Shown here piece after piece: positions 1-8,702 of a stretch of DNA of 64,000 nucleotides. The position numbers and the translations under genes were made by a program. Numbering within the stretch: the first letter of the stretch is position 1; every line of letters begins with the position of its first letter. The DNA is from Sebastes aleutianus (Eukaryota; Chordata; Actinopteri; Perciformes; Sebastidae), in assembly GCA_916700875.1 (NCBI GenBank), contig CAKAKS010000062.1, positions 5,744,873 to 5,808,872 of the forward strand, written 5' to 3'. The notes beneath the pieces are model-generated. The model was not told the DNA's origin, searched no databases, and saw only the letters and a list, made by a program, of their open reading frames with translations.

Positions 1-193
1 ACTCACTAACAGACTAACTAACACGCGGGGACTCTACTGCTGCAACGGGACGGCAGGAGAGACAAAGGGAGACAGACAGGAGGACATCCAGTGGTTTGTC
101 CTGTGCTCATGCCACAAAGGGGAGCAATCAGTGTTTGGTGTTGTCCGGCCCACCCTGTTTCCCACCCTAGAGCTTTCACTGTTACCTTTAAGC
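1..193. other. left edge, intergenic (hoxb3a-hoxb2a side)
   Basis: I see no coding or RNA feature here. It is ordinary unique-looking sequence at the left edge, leading into the MITE that begins at 194. Confidence 0.4.
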
Positions 194-818
194 TACATCC
201 ACACTAATACGTTTTCGTTTTAAAACGCATAACTTTTACTACGTTTATGCCTAGCGTCCACACTACTACGACGTTTTCAAGCCCTTAAAACGGAGACGTT
301 CGAAAACGCTCCTGACCCCGTTTTAGTTTTAAAACTCTAGGGTCGTGTTTTAGTCTGGACGGACAGAAACAGGTACCGTTGAAAACAATGACACAGACGC
401 CCATGTTCGCATCTTGATTGGGTCTTATAAGTCATGACGTGTCCTCCCTGATTCGTCACGTCCCATCACGCAAACCTCAGCCTCGTCCACCAGCGGTTCA
501 TTTCAACATGGATAACGAGTTACAAGCGTTGTTGACCTTGTTGTCTCTGCAAGCAGCTGTTGTGCAGTTAAATTCTGCATTTTATAATGATACTACTTCC
601 AACATGTGGAGGAGGCAAGCTACAGTATTCTTCGAATGCTTTAAATCAATTCCCGTGTCCAGCGCTGCTTCCTGTTTACACCGGCACACATGTCCAGTGT
701 ACTTGAATGGTCATGTGATATATGTTTTCAGGTGTGATATTTAGCCCTAAAACGCTCATCTGGACGGAGATCGTTCTAAAACAGCTTTTTAAAATGAAAA
801 CATATTAGTGTGGATGTA
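194..818. mobile_element. MITE-like DNA transposon remnant with terminal inverted repeats
   Basis: The element starts with TACATCCACACTAATA (194-209) and ends with its exact reverse complement TATTAGTGTGGATGTA (803-818). The similarity continues inward imperfectly for about 15 more bases (GTTTTCGTTTTAAAA against GTTTTCATTTTAAAA). Length is about 625 bp. It carries a 108-codon open frame (418-744) with no domain I recognise. No clear target-site duplication is visible, so the superfamily is unresolved. Its small size and lack of a transposase point to a non-autonomous element. Confidence 0.75.
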
Positions 819-1801
819 ACCTGGATGTGCAGTTAATTTGATGTTAAAAAGACAAGAGTTGTGCCTATTAAGTAGCAGCAATGGACACAAACCATTCGTG
901 TTGCCAAAAGAGTCAATAAAAGGCACATCTCTGCAGTGTGAAAGTACCGAAATCAATGGTAGTTGCCAATACATGTCCACGTTTTTTTTCTGACCAAATT
1001 TACTAACTTTCTCTGCTACTGAAACCTCACATCCTCATACAGGAATAATTTGAATAATAATTTAACGTATACATTCAAAACTGCTTAATATTTGAGTACA
1101 TTATCAGTGATTTTTCACCCATGCTTCCATATTTATCATGAACCTCTTTAGAGCACTCTGCTCCGAGTGTCCCAGGGCAGCCAAGCATATTGTAGGCGTG
1201 GGAGAAGAAGTGTACAGTCAATTGTCTCCCACGTCCCCCTGGGGACAATAAATGTCAGGGAGCTCATCTTGTGGCACTGGTGCAGAGACATATCGGCAGC
1301 TGTATGGCATAAGAGGATCTACGGTGAGCTCCATTGTTTAGTCATTAGACTGATAATCTACTGCACAGTCAATCAGAAAAAAAAACTGCAATATGGATAT
1401 TCAAACAAAGCTAGTTTTTCATTCAAAATATTTCTCAGAAACCAAAAAAAAATCTAATATGAAAGAACTATCTCCCTGTATAATGTGTTATATTGAAGTC
1501 ACTCAGCAAAAAAAAAAAAAAAAAAATGTGTGTGGGTGGAGCAAATTGCAGCAGTAGCTCAGCTAGCATGTTGTTAGTGCTAGTATGTGGTTTAAAATTG
1601 TACTTTGGTGATAAAATCTCCCCCCTAAGACACACACATATACAAACAGCTCTCCCGCCTGGTAAATGAAATAGTTGAGATTTTAATGGGCAGTTAACGA
1701 GGTGGTTAGATTTATGATGCTGAGCTCTCTCCCCCTCCAGGCAACACATGTTGTTGTCAGCCGAGCTGAGCTATGTGGAGGGCTCTGCCTCTCCATCAGC
1801 C

Positions 1802-1805
<4 letters not shown>

Positions 1806-1837
<32 letters not shown>
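1806..1837. repeat. (GA)n microsatellite
   Basis: About 16 uninterrupted GA units. Confidence 0.95.
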
Positions 1838-1838
<1 letters not shown>

Positions 1839-2248
1839 AGAAATATATGGCTGGAGCTGCCAGCACTCGTCTTCCTGTGTTCCCCTCGTTCCACGGAGCA
1901 CATAAAACCACTGGATGGTCTTCCCTTCACTGTCTCTTTGTGCCTCCTGCCGTACCCGTGTCTGTCCGTCCAGACTGAATCACTACTAACCCACCGTCTC
2001 CTGTCTGTGGCAGCAGCACATGGCTTCTGAAGGAGGCAAAATTTCCCACAATCCGCCACAGACTGACCCCCCCCACCACCCCACACACACACACACTCAC
2101 ACACACACATGCACACGCACACATCCATCACCACACATGCACTCCCCACCCCTCCCATCAATCTAACAGGGTTTAAGAAGCTACAAGCTCAAAGGCTGAA
2201 CTAGCTCCCATAGACATACACATCTGTGCTAAGCTAAGCTCACATCTC

Positions 2249-2257
2249 CACACACAC

Positions 2258-2304
<47 letters not shown>
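2249..2304. repeat. (AC)n microsatellite
   Basis: Nearly pure AC dinucleotide run with one CG interruption. Confidence 0.95.
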
Positions 2305-2305
<1 letters not shown>

Positions 2306-2699
2306 CAATGCTAAGCTAGCTTCCTTTTGTTGACACACGTCTGCAGCCAGGTTACGCCAGCTGTTGACAACTTTAAACAAACACATGAGAGGACATGGAA
2401 GAGACATTTTTAATGTTCTTATGTTAGCACATCATCGACACAGGGTAAATAATAAGAGTGGAGAACACTATTTATTTATGTTTGGGTAAATCATTGCCCT
2501 CCCCTCTCTCTTTCTCTCTCTCCCTCTCTCTCTCTCTCTCCCTCTCTTTCTCTCTTTATCACTTTGGAAGGGTTCACTTAGGCTACATTAGCGAACACCA
2601 ATGCGAAAAAGTCCACATTTTTATATTGTTTTTGTTTTGTTCTCGCATATCTTGACTTTTAACGTGGATACAGGGTATATATTTGAACAAAAATGCATG

Positions 2700-3530
2700 T
2701 CCCAGAAATCTGAGCAGATGTGTGTATCACACTTTCTTTTAAAACAGCTGGGTTTATTTGTGTGAACCATCAGTGAGGGGAGTTTTGGGGCAACAGACTG
2801 ACACAGCAGACTGTTTCAGCCAGTGTTGGTAAGGTTGACCCCTCGCGACCTTCTCTGCTGTTCTCTAAATAAACCCTTTGTACGTTTTTCAAAAAAGTGC
2901 AGATTTACACAAAAGCTTTTTCACATCTGGGCATCATTGTTGCACTTAGAGTTTACATTTTGATGGTTAAAAGGTAAAAATAATAATGATAAAATCTTAT
3001 TTTGAAGACGGAAGGCCCTCCAATCAAAGCGTCTTTCGTCAATGTGTGTTCAAGTGAACATTCATATATAAATATTTATTTGTTATAGTCGGTTTAAAAA
3101 GACTTTCTGTTTTGTATTATTATTATTTATCCTTCATGTATTTATATCGAGAAAAAATACTGTACTTTTTTAGTATTTACCTGTTATGAAAGAAAAAAAA
3201 AAAAAAACGTTGTGTTTCTTCTTGTCCATTGTACTGAAGTTACAATTTTTTTAGTTCTTGTATTTTAGAAGAAAAAACGTAGTTTTTATGTTCCTATAAT
3301 GACCCCTTGTACATACATGTCTTGGCTTGTACAGGGAAAAAGGGCAAGGGTGGGGATTGGTGACCCATCCGTGTCATAGTCAGAAAATTTAGACAAACTA
3401 CTAGCTGGAAAAAAAGAGTCTTTTTGGAGAAAAACAACTTCTTTCTTTGTCCTTTGTAGCTCCTTTTTCTTTCATTGTTGAGAGAGTTGTCTGTCGAACA
3501 ATTCTTTAATAAAATGTTATGTTATTCAGA
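2700..3530 (+). other. possible distal 3'UTR of hoxb3a
   Basis: This block is free of recognisable transposons, AU-rich with TATTTATTTG-type elements (around 3070-3085) and runs of T, and ends with an AATAAA signal at about 3507-3514. These are features of a long vertebrate Hox 3'UTR on the + strand, and hoxb3a is the gene expected immediately upstream in the same orientation. The coding end is outside the window and no splice or stop context is visible, so this is inference. It could instead be a conserved non-coding block with a chance signal. Confidence 0.35.
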
Positions 3531-5320
3531 GATATCGTCAGTTTGTTTATGATTCTCAGGTGCTTTTGGGAAAGAATTATTAAAACATCATCACCTGAAA
3601 GGGCAATAACACTTTGTCAGGCAGTGTTACTGTCAGGTGTAAACCAGGTGTAATGGTTGCCATGGCAACATACAAACAACCCTCTGCATGTGTGGCTCCT
3701 GTTGGCAAAATGGAGCCAAAACCATGACTACTTTTGTCAAATGTATCATTTTAAAGCTTTTAACATCCAACTAGCTGTTTAAATCTTGCACAAATAATCA
3801 TGCCAGGGATGTTATGTGATGTGTACAGCCAGAATTGGTCTGCGCCCCCATTGTGTGGGGATCATGATGTGACGGTTGAGGATCTGGTATGTAGGTGTGA
3901 CTTCTTTCCAACAGCATGTCTCTGGTTCAGGGATGACCTGACACTGATGCCAGTATTGAATATCGGGTCAATGCCTCAGGCTAAAGCATGGCATCACTGT
4001 CAGAAAACTCTCCCAATAATTACATCTGAAGCCTAAAGCGACATGTAACATGTCAGAAGTTAAAAAAAAAAATCAAAAATTTAGGGAAAATGGTCTCCAA
4101 CTAGACAGAAAGAAGGAGGCTATACTTGGTAAAGTGGCTGCTAGACGAATGTTCAAATTGCAGCTATTGTGCTACTGTTTTGCTACCAGCAACAACGATC
4201 CACCAAAAGCCAATGTCTGTCAGATACTGGGCTGCATCCCAGTGAAGGTCTAAGGTCAGATCCAAGAACTATTCCTGAACTAAAACCTGATACCTGTTGC
4301 TGCTTGAGTCCTCTCTCTGAGACAGAAACATTGACTTCAGCTCTGTTGTTTCTGTCTGATAACTCCAAACGATTGGTCAACGTCTGTGTTTTGTCACAGT
4401 AAAAGCCCAGAAGTTGATATTTTATTGTCCAGCATGGCACCGTATTGCATATGACGGATTATATTTAACTCTCACTGATGCTGGAGAAAACATTTAAAAC
4501 TCGACAAAAATACGATTTTTAAAATAAAAAATTCTGAGTACAGGTCATTATTTAATTTGATAAAAATAGATTTGTTTTTGCGTTTGAGTTACCAGTTATT
4601 TGGTGGCAGCAAAGGTGACTTGAATTCAACCCCACACACACATGCAAACCCATGCTGCTGAAGTGTCCTTGAGCAAGACACTGAAACCCCATCTGACCTC
4701 TAAACGCTGATGTTTCCATCACACAAAAACAATCTGTTCCTCCGCATGAACACTGCTCACTTTATTCCAAGAATCCCAATTAACTCAGTCATGTTCTTTA
4801 GCCACTTCTGTGGATGACTTCAAATGGTTAATAGGACCATGAAGTGTGGTTGAAAGCTCTGGTGGAGCCTGCATGAATTAAGATGTGTCTTTTTTTTTCA
4901 TCAGACAGTCCAGCAGATGGTTGGAGTTATAAATACATATTGGCCATTACTTTGACACACTTCTTGTATGGCTTAGTCATACCATGCATTTAGACTTTTT
5001 TACTATTCAATTAATCCCTATTTGAATTACTGACTTCTTTTAATAATTGACTGATTGTTAACTGCCTGGAATTAATTTATTTTTTGAGAAAGTTAAATTT
5101 CATTCTTGGGGGGGGCAGAATATTTATACTGCTACCTTATTTTTCAACAGATAGGAGCCCCAAGATAAGTCACCTGTGACCCACATTGGGACTACTGAAC
5201 CAAATAGGAACCAAAAGCAGAGAGCTTTAAAACAGAGATCAGATCTTACAGCTTTAACGTTGTCACAACTTTCGTTTTCTCTTGTTATTTCTCCTTTTCC
5301 ACACACATTCTGATCCTATG
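3531..5320. other. intergenic, no gene seen
   Basis: AT-rich sequence with several short open frames (for example 3800-4036 and 4050-4253) that lack homology I recognise, introns or codon bias. It contains only short homopolymers. Confidence 0.5.
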
Positions 5321-5321
5321 T

Positions 5322-5549
5322 GTCCTGTGATGTTTTTTGTTTTTTTTAAAGTTATTTTTTTGGGGGCATTTTTCCATTTTATTGAGAGGACAGTGGATAG
5401 AGTCTTGGAAAGGGGGGAGAGAGAGAGTGGATGCGGAAAGGGCCACAGGCCGGATTCGAACCCGGGCCGCCGCGGTCAGGACCAAGCCTTGTTACATGGG
5501 CGCCCGCTCTACCAACTGAGCTAACCCAGGCGCCCGTCCTGTGATGTTT
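5322..5549 (-). mobile_element. tRNA-derived SINE with 14-bp target-site duplication
   Basis: Read on the - strand, the element body (5336-5535) begins with a tRNA-like head: a box A region (TTAGCTCAGTTGGTAGAGC) followed by a box B region (GGGTTCGAATCC) about 35 bases further on, then a G-poor body ending in an A-rich tail (T run near 5336-5360 on the + strand). Both ends are flanked by the identical 14-mer GTCCTGTGATGTTT (5322-5335 and 5536-5549), a textbook LINE-mediated insertion mark. It resembles an abundant percomorph tRNA-SINE. The perfect duplication suggests a fairly recent insertion. Confidence 0.92.
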
Positions 5550-5609
5550 ATGACTAAAAAAAGCCCTGAGGCCTTTGCCTTGGCCCGGTCACATGGTCTC
5601 TAACCCCTT

Positions 5610-5611
5610 CC

Positions 5612-5648
<37 letters not shown>
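5610..5648. repeat. (CT)n microsatellite
   Basis: Nearly pure CT run immediately left of a unique conserved-looking block. Confidence 0.9.
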
Positions 5649-5649
5649 A

Positions 5650-5890
5650 GCACGCGCTTGTGCTGAGAGGCCTGAGAGCAGCATAAAACTTGGGACATAA
5701 ATCAGACTCCCATAAATAATGGCCGTACTTCCCTTTACATCTCCGTTGGACTAACAGACAATAAAAACACCAATAAGCAGAGATTGGATCTAATTTATTG
5801 CCTCATAAAAACAGACGGAGAGCTCGGCTGCAGTCACCGCTGAACACAGCACAGCTATTACTACAGAACACGCTCACAGACAGGTACACG
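5650..5890. promoter_or_regulatory. candidate conserved non-coding element with HOX/CDX-type motifs
   Basis: A unique block without repeat character holds several ATAAA/TTTAT-type sites (around 5683, 5698, 5713, 5762, 5787 and 5802), including CCATAAATAATGG, spaced over about 120 bp between hoxb3a and hoxb2a. Clustered motifs of this kind are typical of Hox-cluster enhancers. Conservation cannot be tested here. Confidence 0.3.
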
Positions 5891-6365
5891 CACAGATCTG
5901 GAGTCAGAAATTACAATTACAACTTCATTAGATTACGGTTTTTAGTAAAGTAGGCAGGAAAAGTTATCTGACAGATGTGAAAAGATGCCTTGTTTTGTCA
6001 TGCAGTAGCTAATAATAGTAATAAAGGTAGCAGTAATACTAATAATAATACAAATAGCCTATAGAAAAATCCTGGTAATTTTTTAGCTGTTTACTCTGTA
6101 GAATAAACAGAAATAAATCATTAACTTCTGAGGCTTCTTTTGAATTTCTATTATTTTTTTCTTTCTATTTCGTTTTTTTTTTTTAACAGTTGACAGGTTT
6201 TGGACCAATCAAAATCCTAAAGCTCAATAATTAGTAGGCTAATTATAATTTAAATTAGATCCAATTGAATCTTAGTAACTGGAAAACATAATAATAATGC
6301 TAATACTAATACTAATACTAATACTACTTCTACTACTAATAATAATAATACAAATAGTAATAATG

Positions 6366-6409
<44 letters not shown>

Positions 6410-7080
6410 TGGTTTACCCTCAGTAACCCCAAAAACAAAAGAGGTGACTGCAATATAAAATAAAACAAATAAATAAATAAAACAAAATAAAATAAGTCAC
6501 AAATTGCCATCTTCAGTCGACCAATCCACGCTTCCCATGTGATGACTAGCATTACAAAAAAACTGCTTCTGTTCTCCAACAAAACTTTCAAAAAACTCGT
6601 CGGAATTTAACACAAAAAAAACAGCAATATTTCTCAAAAATCGTGAAAGTGAAAACGAGAAGAGTAAAATAAACCAAACGGCTGTGCAGTGCGTTGTGAT
6701 GTGTGAGCTCAGTCAGCAGCTTGTGTCTGCTGGGTGTTTGCTGTGTGTTCATACAGCCTCGGCCTACTCACTGCCTGCTCAATGGCCCTCACTCCCACAC
6801 ACATTTCTGCCTCTTTTTCAGAGTCAAGGGGCGAAGCCAAATGGCATGGGAAAGAAAGAGCTAAAACAGCTTAAATCCATTTGTCCCTATAGTATCTGAA
6901 TAGTTTAATTATTTTGTTTTCTCCTCAACAGATAAAATACTTTTTCTGCGTGACGTTTATATATATAGGCTATTGGAGCGCATTTGGCTGCGCGTAAAAG
7001 CAGAGTTAAAAAAATAATAATAAACCACGGCGAATAATGGATGTGAAGGGAGAGAGATAGAGAGAGTGAGGACTGGAGGT
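5891..7080. other. intergenic, AT-rich with TAA-type microsatellite
   Basis: No gene is supported. A TAA/TAC-type trinucleotide array runs from about 6284 to 6410. The 113-aa open frame on the - strand (6250-6591) is Leu/Val-rich only because it reads this array. Confidence 0.5.
6284..6410. repeat. (TAA)n/(TAC)n trinucleotide microsatellite
   Basis: Imperfect array of TAA and TAC units about 125 bp long, with at least 15 consecutive near-perfect TAA units at its right end. Confidence 0.9.
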
Positions 7081-7111
7081 TCTCTTGTTATTTAGGCAGA
7101 GAGAGGCGCTG

Positions 7112-7169
7112 CTGTCAGCCTCTTTGCAGGGAGTGAAAGATTGATCACCGCACTTTTTACTCCCCACTC
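7112..7169 (+). promoter_or_regulatory. candidate hoxb2a rhombomere-4 enhancer core: PREP/MEIS + PBX-HOX sites
   Basis: CTGTCA (7112-7117) is a PREP/MEIS site. It is followed 20 bases later by AGATTGATCA (7138-7147), a bipartite PBX-HOX site (TGATNNAT on the other strand). This pairing and order matches what is known of the mouse Hoxb2 r4 enhancer, where Hoxb1 with PBX and PREP drives Hoxb2 in r4. The pair lies about 1.55 kb upstream of the hoxb2a start codon. A GAGTGGGGA sequence on the - strand within 7159-7169 is one base off an EGR/Krox20 site. Function is inferred from motif and position. Confidence 0.65.
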
Positions 7170-7396
7170 GGGCCCTCCCCAAAATATCCCCTGCTAAACT
7201 CCCGAGTTCCTGATCTTTATGTCTTAAAAAAAAATCTACATGCGCGTCCTGTTGAGTGTGGCCACTCAGCACACTCTCACTTACTATTAGCGCTCATATT
7301 AATGCTGCTGTGTTATTATTTTGTTACTATTAGGGAGGAAACAGGAGGCCTGAGCTCTCCCCTCCTTTTTAAAGTTGCACGTAGCGACCTCGCTGT

Positions 7397-7398
<2 letters not shown>

Positions 7399-7439
<41 letters not shown>
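7399..7439. repeat. (CT)n microsatellite
   Basis: About 20 CT units between the candidate r4 enhancer and the hoxb2a promoter. Confidence 0.95.
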
Positions 7440-7441
<2 letters not shown>

Positions 7442-7464
7442 GTAAACACACCGAACATTTTTAA

Positions 7465-7770
7465 CACACATACATCACTAGAGAGAGAGAGAGAGAAGGT
7501 GAGAGAGAACCATGGACACATTTTGGAGAATGTGTGCAGAGGCTATTTTAGTGAGATTATATTTAGACATTTAGGTTTCTACCTCTCTGGCAAACACAAC
7601 AACTATTACAAAAAACATAATCCCAAACACACATACATCACTGGAGAGAGAGAACCATGAACACATTTGGAGAGTGTGTGCATGAGGCTATTTTAGTGAG
7701 ATTATATTTAGACAAAATTTAGGTTTCTATCTCTCTCGATATTAAACACTATTAAAAACACATAATCCCA
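7465..7770 (+). repeat. local direct duplication, about 150-bp units
   Basis: Two diverged copies are offset by about 163 bp: roughly 7465-7627 and 7628-7770. Shared landmarks are CATACATCACT, GAGAGAGAACCATG, the segment GGCTATTTTAGTGAGATTAT, and AACACATAATCCCA-like ends. It is a tandem duplication of unique sequence, since no inverted termini are visible. Confidence 0.85.
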
Positions 7771-8169
7771 TTACATGATATGAAAAACACAAAATGGTAC
7801 ACTTACAACAGGCTCCCTCTCTTTCTGCCTCTCTTTTCCAGTTAAAAATCTAAATGTCTATTTCTCTCTGCTCTGTTAGAAGCCAAATCTGTTCCATCTC
7901 TGAGTAGGAATCTCCATCATCCTCTCCTCCCGAGCTGCTGCTGCCATCTAAAAACCCTCTCCAAGTTTGTCTAACTTGGGGATTTTTCAGCCTCTGTCAC
8001 ACTTTATAAGATTAATGAGCTGAGTGCTGTAAACAGTATTCTGAAGGAGCCATATTGTAAACGGGTGCTGGCCAGCTCCGTTCAACATAACCGTCATTAC
8101 ATCACCCAGAGGACCGCAAAAATGTCCGAGGGATGCTCTATTGTTTGTGCGTAACACCGGGTTGAGATG

Positions 8170-8178
8170 CGCCCACAC
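8170..8178 (-). promoter_or_regulatory. candidate EGR2/Krox20 site upstream of hoxb2a
   Basis: CGCCCACAC on the + strand reads GTGTGGGCG on the - strand, a close match to the EGR-family consensus GCGTGGGCG. Hoxb2 is a known direct Krox20 target in r3 and r5. The site lies about 530 bp upstream of the start codon, inside a unique block (about 7985-8190). A single 9-mer can arise by chance. Confidence 0.4.
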
Positions 8179-8339
8179 GGCGCACATGGCGACTGGCAGC
8201 CTTGTCTCTTTTTTTTTTTTTCTCCCCAGACTTTTTACCCCCCGTTAACACTAAACAATAGCAGCTATCCTGTCATATAGCCACAGCATTTGGTGGAAAA
8301 ATAATAATGCTGCTTCCCACAGCCATCGCTGCCTGCCAG

Positions 8340-8702
8340 GCCCGGACACCGGATTGGCTGATTTGGGTCACATGACCAGGAATTGGCTGCAATTTCGCCC
8401 CATAGTTCTTCAGTTTAGCCTACCCAGGTCCCCATACGCTAGTAATATCACCAATATACACTATTTATTATATAGACACCGCATTTACTACGCCATTGCG
8501 GGTCGGGAGACTACACATGCTTTGTGCGTTTTTTTCATTTTTTTTTTTTTAAAAGAAGCCATATTGTGTTGCGTGCGTGTGCGAGCGTGCGTGTGCCTAT
8601 GTGTTTTTTTTTTTTTTTTTTTGTATTATTTTTGGGGAAGGGATTGTTCCGGGGGTCTCGCAGCACGTTTTAAGGTTGAAGCCGGTTTTTTTGAGGGGAG
8701 CT
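8340..8702 (+). promoter_or_regulatory. hoxb2a: hoxb2a proximal promoter and 5'UTR
   Basis: The sequence just upstream of the start codon is free of transposons and has two inverted CCAAT boxes in similar context (GATTGGCTG near 8352 and AATTGGCTGC near 8381). There is a TTATTATATAG segment (about 8465-8474) that could serve as a TATA-like element, then long T runs (8539-8550 and 8604-8621). The transcription start cannot be fixed from sequence. Confidence 0.5.

Larger units (their letters stand above)
819..2699. other. intergenic, unique sequence with simple repeats
   Basis: No gene is supported. The interval holds a 20-base poly(A) near 1507, a GA microsatellite (1806-1837), two AC-rich tracts (about 2081-2123 and 2249-2304) and a CT tract (about 2502-2560). 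Open frames across it are produced by these simple repeats. I looked for the conserved C-terminus of HoxB3 (PKLTHL) and did not find it, so hoxb3a coding sequence must lie left of the window. Confidence 0.5.

Noticed and set aside
1796..2161. 121-aa - strand frame rich in Cys/Val and Ser/Leu
   Set aside because: It reads AC and GA microsatellites.
1..3530. hoxb3a terminal coding exon
   Set aside because: Searched for a homeobox and the PKLTHL-type HoxB3 C-terminus on the + strand; neither is present.
5436..5535. Genuine tRNA gene on the - strand
   Set aside because: Box A and box B are intact but the acceptor stem does not pair and the sequence continues into a SINE body with flanking target-site duplication.
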